DNA of 64,000 nt, from NCBI RefSeq assembly GCF_947242115.1, contig NC_074723.1, positions 15,797,001-15,861,000 of the forward strand, read 5' to 3'. Position numbers and translations under genes: made by a program. The notes beneath the pieces are model-generated. The model did no database searches and was not told the origin of the DNA. It was given only the letters and a program-made list of their open reading frames with translations. Origin of the DNA: Biomphalaria glabrata. Taxonomy: Eukaryota; Mollusca; Gastropoda; Planorbidae. Shown here piece by piece: positions 1 to 9,492 of the stretch. How positions within the stretch are numbered: the first letter of the stretch is position 1; each line of letters begins with the position of its first letter.

Positions 1-6
1 TATACA

Positions 7-776
7 TGTGAATTAAAATACTGTTATAAACCTGGTGGTGGCACAGATGGGGGTAGTGGTGTGTGTGTAGTCAGCCGACGATAATCGCCCCAGGCCAGCA
101 CTAGACAAGCGGTCAACCGTGACGAGTTACGACGATCAGCCGAGACGAGTGTCAACACGGCGGTTCGGGAAGGATCGACGGCACTTCGGGAAGGATCGCC
201 GACGTGAACAGAGCTCAGGAGCGTCACGAGAGTTGTAGTCATCTGACCACCTAGAAACGTCGAGCGGCGTTCTGTCCGGTTCGAGAAGGCCAGTAGGGCC
301 CCTATATAAGAGCAGAGGTGACGCAGTCAAGACGGTTCAGAAAGCAGGTTTACGACAGGAGTTCAGAACACGGTCGACTACAGCACAGTTCAACGGTGTG
401 GTTCTGTACGGAGCATTACGACGGTTCAGTGCGGAGTACTGTCAAGTACAGTTGAGACGAACGGCGTCTTGATCTTGGTCTGTGATCGAGTCCGACACAA
501 CGAGCCTAGTGTGTGAAGTCAGTCCTGAACTGTTGAACCCAGTGCAAGCCCGGAACGAGACGGAGAGGCCAGTGCAAGAGTTGATACGGCGGTACGGTGT
601 TATCGGAGAGAAATTTGTACAGTCTTGTGTTACGTGCTGCCAATTGTACAGTATTGGCTGTTATTTATTCAACCATTAAAGTGTTACGTTACTTTGGAGC
701 CCTGAGTTGTCAAGTTCTTTAAGTTGGTGGTGTATGGTGCAGTTTGCAGAGAGCCTGGATAGTGAGATTCGTAACA
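7..776 (+). mobile_element. Solo LTR of an LTR retrotransposon
   Basis: A 770-bp unit begins TGTGAATT and ends GTAACA, with the TG...CA ends of an LTR. It is bracketed by a perfect 5-bp duplication, ATACA, at 2-6 and 777-781. A TATATAAG box lies at 303-310 and an ATTAAA polyadenylation signal at 675-680, the expected order for promoter and 3' processing signals. No internal coding region adjoins it, so it reads as a solo LTR left by LTR-LTR recombination. It is unrelated in sequence to the 355-bp LTRs near 15.6 and 20.7 kb. The intact duplication argues for a fairly recent insertion. The superfamily is not determinable here; the 5-bp duplication fits Ty3/gypsy or BEL types. Confidence 0.72.
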
Positions 777-781
777 ATACA

Positions 782-1322
782 TTATACACAGTTAGCTACC
801 TTATTTTTCAAACTTGCAAGTGTATATATATATTTTTTCCATATCCCAAATTTTTTTTAAAATGCGGCCCTCGATAGTTCTAGTTATTATTGGGCAAAAT
901 CAAAAGCCACACACAACTCAAGGGACACAACAGTCTTAAAGACAAACTTAAATATACGATCTATGTTACAGAAAGCTTTTTTTTTTTTTTACAGAACTAA
1001 TACGTTAAACACAAACACACATACAAAACACATACTAAACACACATACTCAACAAAGCCATCTTTCTTTTTAAAGACATTTTTATAAAACATTTTGAACC
1101 TAATTGTAAGACGCCAGAGCGGCGTCGTTAAAGCGACGAGTGCGCCAAAACGAAATCGCCGATGTGTCTAACTTCTGACTTTGTGGGTGTTTGAAAATAC
1201 ATGAAAGATTAATTACTAAGGAGATAGCCAAGCCCAAAATATATTCACAAAAATGTCCAAAATATTTTTTCTAACCCTGCTTTAAATTCTTAACATAACA
1301 TCGAATTTTAATTGTCGATATT
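782..1322. other. AT-rich stretch without recognised feature
   Basis: Homopolymer-rich intergenic DNA. I see no open frame or repeat that I can name here. Confidence 0.5.
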
Positions 1323-1499
1323 GCTAGACGCATGGGCGTAGCCAGGGGGGGGGGGTTCTTGGGGTTCAAACCCCCCCCCCCCCCGAAATGAAATCCCCCC
1401 CCCTCCGGGGGGGGGGAACCGAATTAAGTGAATGATTTTCGCTTTTATTTTGTTTATTTTAGGTGAGATTTTAATACTAAATCATCACTTACCACAGCA

Positions 1500-1680
1500 C
1501 AGCCGAGGCAGTTTTGAGTTTAAATCCCCCTACCAGGGGGGTTTGAGATTTAAAAAACCCCTATCAGGGGGTTTTGAGACACAAATCCCTCTACCAGGGG
1601 ACTTTGAGTTTAAAACCCACTACAGGGGGTTTTGAATTTTAAACCCCCTACCAGAGGTTTTTGCAGTTAAATCCCCCTCT
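1500..1680. repeat. Hairpin-unit tandem array inside the TIR element
   Basis: About six units of roughly 29 bp, each containing a run of Cs, TACCAG or TATCAG, then a run of Gs and TTTTGAG. Each unit is therefore a near-perfect small inverted repeat. The same array recurs at 15280-15480 and, inverted, at 46720-46880. Confidence 0.7.
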
Positions 1681-2822
1681 TCTATAAAACAAAACAAAAA
1701 AAATGCAAACAACAATCCCCAAATTCCAACAGCACAGTTGAGGAAGATTTTGATTTTAAAACCCCCTCCAAAATTTACGATAAACCCCATCTTTAAAATA
1801 AAAAAAGCAAATTACACACTCAAAATTCTATGAGCGTAGCCAAAGGGGTTTTGAGTTTCAACCCCCCCCCCCTCCAGTTGGGGTTTGAAGCTAAAAAGTA
1901 CCACTTCAATATAAAAAAAAGCAAATTACACACTATAAAATCTATGAGCGTAGCCAAAGGGGTTTTGAGTGTAAACCCCCCTCCTCCAGATGGCTTTTAC
2001 GTTAAAGTTTAAAACCCCTCCAGATGGTTTTGAGTTTAAAATTTCCCTACAGAGCGTTTAGAGTTGAAAACCTCTCTCTTCAATATTATTTTAAAGCAAA
2101 CTATAGTGACCGAATTCTTAAATCGTAGCTAAATGGGGTTTTGAATTAAAAACAAAACAAAAAAACTCCAGAGATTTCTTAGTTTAAAACCCCTCAACAG
2201 ATTTGACGAAAAAACTTTCCTTTTCGATATAAAATCTAAAGCGAAATACAGGCATGTAATTCCAAGAGCGTAGTCAAGAAAGGTTACAAATTTCTACCAG
2301 TGGCTTGGGCTCCATTAATAAAGTGTGAATAGTCTTCTGCCGAAATTGAAAATCATTAAATGTGTCGCAACAAAGATGGCTAAGACAGATTTTAGGAGTC
2401 AGTCATAGAGATCGGGTCTAAATAAAAGAAATCATATGCCGAACTGGGAGTCGAATCCTTAGTAAGGTTGTGACAGAGCGTCGCATGAGGTTTTGCGGGA
2501 CATGTTCTCACACAAAATGAATTACGCAAAATAAGAGTTGCGGAAACAGTTTGCCGGAAAATGCGCCGAACGGCGCGAGAGGGTCTAAGTCAGTAAGAAT
2601 AGCACATTAGGTTTTTGAAATAAAACTTTTTTAATAGCAAGATAATGCACTGTAGATACCTCAGAATATGCATTTTGTTGGCTTTCAATACCAGAAATAG
2701 TGCACGGCGGCGGGGCTTCGCGCTACGAACTCCCCCAGACCCCCTTGCTAGCAAGGGCGGGGAGTCTACAATATACAATAAACGTCTTCCGAAAGGGTCA
2801 GAATGTAATAAAGATTAATTAT

Positions 2823-2871
2823 GTACACACACACACACACACACTCACACACACACATATATATATGTATA

Positions 2872-2941
<70 letters not shown>
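2823..2941. repeat. (CA)n-(TA)n microsatellite
   Basis: A CA-rich run followed by about 60 bp of pure TA. The open frames across it are low-complexity artefacts. Confidence 0.9.
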
Positions 2942-2946
<5 letters not shown>

Positions 2947-3023
2947 TTTCCGCCGGGGGGGAGGCCCCCCCCCCCGAAAACCCTCCCCGAAAAAAAATCC
3001 TGGCTACGCCCATGGGCTAGACG

Positions 3024-3529
3024 TGTTTCGTTTCATTGATCAAGACAAAAAAAAAAGGGCCAAAACTTGGCCAGAAGTACCTTGTCCCCATTTATCTTTG
3101 GCAGATTTCAGTTCTCTTTTAAATTAAACTGACATTATTAGGCTGTGAATTTAAGTGCACCTGCTAGAGAAAAAAAAATTCTGCACAAAATACGGGGAGT
3201 TGGGATTTAACCCGTTAGAGGCTATAAAAAGATATCCGAAACAAGCGTGCAAAAATACACATTTACAGTATTTTCTTAGACGAGTCCTATACCCAAGATC
3301 TGTGTATTTGTTTTAAGGACTAGCTTATTTCAAGTATACGGCATTTTCCGATACACAATTTTACACACACACAAAAAATGTAAAAATATTAATTGTGATT
3401 TTAAAAAAATTATTAATCAGATCATTCGTAAAATTAAGCTATATAACTAAAGATCTAAATAAAAAAAAAAAGTCATGTCCCTCACGATGACGCTCCCAGC
3501 GAATTTGTTTCTCTCATTCTTCCTTCCCC
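3024..3529. other. Unassigned AT-rich DNA
   Basis: Nothing recognisable between the TIR element and the 33-bp array apart from A-runs. Confidence 0.5.
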
Positions 3530-3535
3530 CAGTTT

Positions 3536-4310
3536 CCTTACCAGTGCTATCTTATCAAATACAGACGTTACTATCAGTGCTATCTTATCAAATACAGACG
3601 TTACTATCAGTGTTATCTTATCAAATGCAGACTTAACTACCCGCGTTATCTTATCAAATACAGACGTTACTACCCGTGTTATCTTATCAAATACAGACGT
3701 TACTACCCGTGCTATCTTATCAAATACAGACATTACTACCAGTGTTATCTTATCAAATACAGACGTTATTACCCGTGTTATCTTATCAAATACAGACGTT
3801 ATTACCCGTGTTATCTTATCAAATACAGACGTTACTACCAGTGTTATCTTATCAAATACAGACGTTACTACCCGTGTTATCTTATCAAATACAGACGTTA
3901 CTATCAGTGCTATCTTATCAAATACAGACGTTACTATCAGTGTTATCTTATCAAATGCAGACTTAACTACCCGCGTTATCTTATCAAATACAGACGTTAC
4001 TACCCGTGTTATCTTATCAAATACAGACGTTACTACCCGTGTTATCTTATCAAATACATACGTTACTTCAAGTGTTATCTTATCAAATACAGACGTTACT
4101 ACCCGTGTTATCTTATCAAATACAGACGTTACTACCCGTGTTATCTTATCAAATACAGACGTTACTACCCGTGTTATCTTATCAAATACATACGTTACTA
4201 CCCGTGTTATTTTATCCAATTCAGACGTTACTACCAGTGTTATCTTATCAAATATAGACGTTACTTCAAGTGTTATCTTATCAAATACAGACGTTACTTC
4301 AAAAAAAGAT
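3536..4310. repeat. 33-bp minisatellite derived from a LINE 3' tail
   Basis: About 23 tandem copies of a 33-bp unit containing TTATCTTATCAAATACAGAC. The unit length is a multiple of three, so every frame stays open, giving spurious 11-residue repeats on both strands (FDKITRVVTSV on minus). Read on the minus strand, the unit (GAAGTAACGTCTGTATTTGA then TAAGATAA) matches the last bases of the LINE at 42185-42222. The array starts where the minus-strand LINE fragment 4300-4655 reaches its 3' end. A variant block with CAAATGCAGACTTAACTACC occurs at both 3616 and 3946, 330 bp (ten units) apart, showing higher-order duplication. Confidence 0.88.
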
Positions 4311-4655
4311 GATTACATCCTACTTGTCTCGGTAGATCAGTCTAGTCATGCATGTTAACCAATGACTTAAACCCTGCAAAGTCATTGCTTTTCCTGTCTG
4401 TTTCAGACAACCCATTTTATGCTCTACAGGTACTCGGATAGGAGTATTTGTACAAATTTGTCCTAGCATATGGAACAAGGAATGTGCCTTTATTTTTGTG
4501 TCTTTCTGAGTATTTTATTATGTTTTGCTTTTGCAATTTGAAGATTATGGTGTTTTATGTATAATTTCTACTATACTTTTAACTCTTTTTTAATAAGGGT
4601 CTTTAAATTTAATGTATGAATGAACTCAAAGTTGTTGGTGGATGAAGTTCACTAC
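4300..4655 (-). mobile_element. LINE 3' fragment, minus strand (same family as 40-kb LINE)
   Basis: The reverse complement follows the 3' coding part and 3' UTR of the LINE at 40.2-42.2 kb almost colinearly. It includes ACATAAAACACCATAATC, CCATATGCTAGGACAAATTT, AAGTCATTGGTTAACATGCA and GTAATCATCTTTTTTTGAAG. It is diverged and carries in-frame stops, so it is older than the 40-kb and 55.8-kb copies. Its 3' end runs straight into the 33-bp array. Confidence 0.8.
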
Positions 4656-4659
4656 TTAT

Positions 4660-5294
4660 AGTTGCTTTGAACAACTGATCTCACACCTGCCATAATAGTC
4701 AAAGATCTAGCATCTATTAATAATCTATATAATCATATATTCAAGTCATATCAAGTACTTCCTAAGCTACTAGAGACTTAGTAACTAGATCTATACTACT
4801 AGAAATAGTAGAAATAGAATCTAGATGTAGAATAGATTTTATAAATAGATTATATCTCGACATTAAACAATCGAAATATAGGTACTAGAATAAATAGATC
4901 TATTAATTACTTTAGTCAGATAGATAGATTAGATCTGAAATCTAGATCTTGAATCTACTTAATGAAAATGTCATTCAATGTCTTCGATACCGAAGATTAA
5001 TGATGAGTGCAGTGTTTAATTTTTGTTTAAATGTTTTACGAATCACATGGCTGCGGTCTAAGCATTCCCAGTTGCGACGTGACGCTTTTCAACTCTTTGT
5101 CTGCTGTGCTGCTGGAGATGTAGCTCTAGATATAGATTCTAAAATTCTAGAACAATAGATCTATTCTAGTTACTAGGTCTCTAGTAGCTTAGGAAGTACT
5201 TGATTCGACTTGAATATATGATTATATAGATTATTAATAGATGCTAGATCTTTGACTATTATGGCAGGTGTGAGATCAATTGTTCAAAGCAACT
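4660..5294. mobile_element. Foldback / MITE-like element with ~135-bp inverted repeats
   Basis: The left arm (4660 to about 4800) and the right arm (about 5165-5294) are reverse complements. Shared blocks include AGTTGCTTTGAACAA at the outer tips, CACACCTGCCATAATAGTC, GATCTAGCATCTATTAATA and AGTACTTCCTAAGCTACTAG. The 360-bp centre has TAGATC-type simple repeat and a block with AATGTCTTCGATACCGAAGA, related to 58455-58498. No transposase is seen. The target duplication is unclear; ACTTAT occurs near both ends but not flush. Confidence 0.72.
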
Positions 5295-5319
5295 TTAACT
5301 TATTCACTTAAATCTACTA

Positions 5320-6440
5320 GTGTCATCTACGGGGCCGGCCTTGGATAATTAGAGACATTAGGCGAAGTGAGAGGGATGGAGCTCAAGACTAAAAAAAAGA
5401 TTGTGTATGTGTTTCAATGTTAAGAAACAAAAGTCGTCTAATGACAATGACGACAGTTCGAATTAGTTTCAGCAACATTGCTTCCCCTTATACTACAGGC
5501 TATGGCACTTATCTGACTTCTGCATGGCTCTCAACACGTCTGCTCACCAGGCACAATAGTATTTCAGAGCGCCATATCCTAGTGGCTGTGTACATAACAT
5601 AATGTATGGCTTCTGAATGTAGCTGTGACACTGCTACCTGACGCTGACAAACACGGCGTGACACAAATGTCAAGCCCAATTAGCAGCCACGTCACTCACA
5701 CCAACCCAATTTCCCGGGGAGACAAACTACATTTTTTTGTTCCTTAAATAAAATTTCATTTTTTTTTAAATTCATTTATTCAGAGTCCGCGTGTTTACTC
5801 CAAGGAGAACTAAATGATGATAGATCGGTATGGATGAGACCTGTCAACAAATTCCGACATCTTTTTCAATTTTAGTCTCACGACGAAGTTATTAACTGCA
5901 TTTTTACTTTTGCAGCAGTGTCCAAATGTGACAACTTAACATTTAAAAAGTGCCATTGGAGAAAGACATATTTAAAATTTCCCGCGCATTTTAAAAGATT
6001 TTATTTTTATAATGAAGTTATTATAAAAGCTAAGAAAAAACGACTCCCGTAATGCAATGTCTTAAATCTGCGATCCCAGATTACAGCCATCGGGTCATTT
6101 CAGGCAAGATGTTATCTGACCCGCCCTCATAGCTTCTGCCAAAAGGGCATTAAGAAGCCGCAGATTCCTTCGACTCGACGACCTTTTGTTTTGATGAGGC
6201 CAGCGCTACAAGTTTCTGGAATGTATGTAACCCACAAGCTGAAACAAGGTAGCCATCATCAGTCTAACAGTATTGTGCAGTTTAGCGTAACTGTTAAGGT
6301 AAATTGTCACACTTCAGTACGTAGGCTGGACAAGAGGTCAAGGCTTGTGACAGAGCTATGACGTCGCAGAATCAGATGACCAGTCCAAGGCCAGCTGTAC
6401 TTAACATCATGTCACATCCGGTCTCATGACAAAAGACAGG
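5320..6440. other. Unassigned intergenic DNA
   Basis: About 1.1 kb without a supported gene. The short open frame at 5417-5602 has no recognisable domain. Confidence 0.45.
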
Positions 6441-6447
6441 GAAAAAA

Positions 6448-6600
6448 AAAGCGTAGGAAACTAAGTTACAAAGACAGTTTGTGTGGAAACACAAAATCAA
6501 AATCGGCCCCCGAAGTGGTCCACGTAGAGTCTTCACCCGGATTTGAACAAGGGACTTCCGGTTCCAAGTGCTTTACCCCTCAGTCACAGCATCTCCATAT
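6448..6600 (-). mobile_element. tRNA-derived SINE, family B, minus strand
   Basis: Read on the minus strand the head shows an A-box-like TGACTGAGGGGTAAAGCACT and a B box TTCAAATCCGGG, the internal RNA polymerase III promoter layout of tRNA-derived SINEs. The body contains CCGATTTTGATTTTGTGT and ends near AACTTAGTTTCC. A partial second copy of the body lies at 38345-38420. Confidence 0.72.
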
Positions 6601-7348
6601 ATTCATTTAGCGTACACTTTTATTTTTTAAAACAATAATTATTAACATTATCCATACATTCAAAATTAATAACATATAACATGTAATTAATAAAAAAAAA
6701 AAAAAAATATTCTTCTTGCAAAATTAGATAAATTGGCAACACGAAAAAAAACATTCTTGACCTACTTTAGTCAGGTAGTGAGATAGCTAGAAATGACTTG
6801 ACAGACTTGGAGTAGACATTCCCCTAGCAAAATAATAATTAATATCTCCATTGTCATTTGTCATACAAACTAGATAGATCTAAATCTAAATCTAGATTCA
6901 AGAACTAAGTCTAGGTCTAGAACTAGATCTAAGTCTAGATCTAGAAATAGATCTAAGTGTAGCTCTAGACTTAGAACTAACTCTAGATCTAGATCGAAGT
7001 CTAGATCTAGATCTATAACTAGATATTGAATCTTGATATAGAAGATACAAACTAGATAGATCTAACTAGATATTGAATCTTGATATAGAATCTACTATAT
7101 CTAGACTAGAACTCTTATGAATTTACACGTTTAAACTGTCATTCACTAGTCTTAGGCCAATGTTATGATCATGAATAGTAGGACTTTTGTTACTAGGTAA
7201 TGGTGTACTATGCTGTTCTAGTGTTCGTATCCTATTCATTTCTTAATGTGATAATATTTTCTACATAATAAATAAATCTGAACCCCCTAAACCGTCAGAA
7301 GTTAAGTTATTGCCTTGATAATTAAAATTTTGTTGAAATTATCAATAC
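6601..7348. repeat. AT-rich DNA with degenerate TAGATC/TCTAGA simple repeat
   Basis: From about 6865 to 7110 the sequence is a degenerate tandem of TCTAGATC, CTAAGTCTAGATC and similar. The same simple repeat recurs at 4780-4960, 61720-62075 and 62690-62735. No gene is visible. Confidence 0.7.
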
Positions 7349-7353
7349 ATTTA

Positions 7354-7356
<3 letters not shown>

Positions 7357-7419
<63 letters not shown>
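7357..7419. repeat. (TA)n microsatellite
   Basis: About 31 uninterrupted TA dinucleotides. Confidence 0.95.
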
Positions 7420-7424
<5 letters not shown>

Positions 7425-7547
7425 CTATATCTAGATCTGGGCTCTATTTAGTCTTATTTAGACTGTCAAGTGTAGGTCCCTCTAATGAGGATATGTCAAA
7501 ACTGCGCGCTATAAAATCCCTGAGCCAGTCTGAGCACATAAAGCATC

Positions 7548-7715
7548 ATTATCATCATCATCATAGACCCCAGCATCATCAGTCCATTGACTTGTGCTAG
7601 GTGTGCTTTGACAGTTTACTTATGACTCCACTCTTCTCGGTGGACAGCTGTCCTTTGTAGAAGAGAATGTCCAGTCCAATCTTCACGTTGTCTAGCCAGC
7701 TTTTCTTTGGACATC
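7548..7715 (-). mobile_element. LINE 3'-end fragment, minus strand
   Basis: On the minus strand the sequence reads KKGCPKKSWLDNVK followed by a shifted frame with LLQRTAVHREEW. This is the G(R)PKK-W-DNV...W pattern found at the C-terminus of many animal LINE reverse transcriptases. A (ATG)n-type tail, seen as CATCATTATCATCATCATCA on the plus strand, marks the 3' end at 7548. Only about 50 codons remain. Confidence 0.62.
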
Positions 7716-7744
7716 CTTTCTTCATACTCCATCTACTGTACCTC

Positions 7745-9490
7745 AAATGTTGATTAGTCATTGAGTCGTGTCACGTGACACAACTAGCTCAGCTTTTGTC
7801 ACTTCCTATTCAAATGATGTAGTTTTATGCTGATTTTCTGTGTCTTTATCTGACCTTTGTAAAAGGAACGCAAGCTAACAAATCGTCAGAGAACTATTAG
7901 AGCTCACTAACAAAACAAAACAATACACACAGAATCGACAAACATTGTGCCTATAAAACAATCCTCTGGTTCAAATTTGCCTGCGGTCAAAAGTATGAAT
8001 TTCACATTTGTTCAGCCTCCCTCAAAAATGTCACAGGGAAAACACGAGACGGTCGCAGCCAGTAGGATTAAAAAAAAAAGGATCTACATTGATTTTTATC
8101 TTAGCATTATCTCTGCAATCACTGTCTGAAACAATCAGTGCGTCAAGAAACTCGAGGCAGACGTTGTTAATTAATAACTAGATATGTATTGATCGCCACA
8201 TCCTTTCCACATGGCCTTCCATTGCGTGCTGTTCTGTGTGATAAAATGCAAAAGAATCGTTTGAAAAGAAAAATATTAGAAAACAAATTCCCCCCTTTAG
8301 TGTTAGGTAACGGCTACCATTCTACATCTACACTTAAAAAAGCTATGGATGTATCATTTATTTCACGAGTTCAGTTCATTCGCCAGACATTTAATTAGCT
8401 TGGGCAAAACTAAACAAGTGTTATCGATTAGGACTATTCATACAAAACTGCAGACGTAATTGTACAAACAAAACAAAAAAAAAAAAACAAAAAAAAAACA
8501 GATCCAGCGGTGACCTAAATATGTTTCCACTTCTGAGAACTTTGCAAACTTAAATTTAAATTATTTATGAGAAATTCGCATGATTAATTTAATTTTTAAA
8601 CATTATTCTGATTTAAGAGCATCAGCTTATGTTATGTTAGTTGGTATACTAGCTTAATGCTGTATTATTCTGAGTTAAGGTCGTCTGCTATGTTAGTTGG
8701 TATACTAGATTAATGCTGTATTATTCTGATTATTGTATTGTATTAGCTCGTAATTTTAAAAAAAATTCTCTCTCTCAATCTCACAAACACACACACAATT
8801 TTATTTTCAAGGCCGACATAAAAAACTTTTTTTTTTGCGAAAAAATTAAAACCAATTAGAGCTCATTAGCATATCAATTAGAGGTGATTAGTCGCAAAGA
8901 ATTCGTGCTCTTGTCCAAGTTTCTTCTAGAAAAATCTTGTTTGCTTTCCAGACCATTAGAGACAATCTGTTAATGCTATCCTGCTGAACGGCGAGCCTTT
9001 GTTTACAATATTGAGACTCAGGGGCAGATAATTAGAACTCAAAATGCATCAACTCGTCTCACAATATACATGACGGAAGGACAGGCATCTAGATTTAGCG
9101 AAAACAAAACAACAACAAACAACCACAAAGCAATGTTAGCATTCATATCATGACATGTTTAGAAGATGTTCATACTGCTAGTTGTCAATGATGTTTTGAA
9201 ACGGAATTTGGTGTTTTTGTGTGTAGTGCGATGAAATATTAACGTTTGTTGGAGATTTTCACACACGTTATTACAGTAACCACAGTAACCACAGTAACCA
9301 CAATAATCTGTTCCTTGTTTACACTTTGCTATCTAAAATCCGATCTACTTTGTTCAAGCGCTATAACACAGCTAGAAAACGAGAGTACAAAAGATATAAA
9401 GAAATGCGGGGGTGGGATCTTAATGAAAATAAATGAAAATTACAAAAGTAGGATAGGGAAAGTTTCTGAAAACAAATAAGATTACTTTAT
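7745..9490. other. Unassigned intergenic DNA
   Basis: About 1.7 kb without a supported gene. Visible features are A-rich tracts at 8470-8500, a 69-codon frame at 8189-8398 without recognisable motifs, and a short local duplication at 8630-8730 (TTAGTTGGTATACTAG twice). Confidence 0.45.
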
Positions 9491-9492
9491 GC

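Larger units (their letters stand above)
1331..3015 (+). mobile_element. TIR element family 'CATGGGCG', copy 1 (hAT-like, non-autonomous)
   Basis: The element starts with CATGGGCGTAGCCAGG and ends with the inverted CCTGGCTACGCCCATGG. It is flanked by a perfect 8-bp duplication GCTAGACG (1323-1330 and 3016-3023), the duplication size of hAT elements. No transposase is visible. The left third (about 1500-1680) is an array of short units, each a CCCCCTACCAGGGGG hairpin followed by TTTTGAGTTTAAA. At 1800-2280 a second degenerate unit repeats, built on AAGCAAATTACACACT and GAGCGTAGCCAAAGG. The region at about 2440-2600 matches the part of copies 2 and 3 where a LINE C-terminal fragment can be read on the minus strand. 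A CA/TA microsatellite occupies 2823-2941. Related copies are at 15.3/21.0, 27.4, 45.1 and 51.3 kb. Confidence 0.75.

Noticed and set aside
2700-3039. Open frames with (YI)n or (HT)n
   Set aside because: Products of the CA/TA microsatellite.
3482-4257. Long repetitive open frames (FDKITRVVTSV on minus, LSYQIQTLLPV on plus)
   Set aside because: A 33-bp period keeps all frames open; the sequence is a minisatellite derived from a LINE tail, not a gene.
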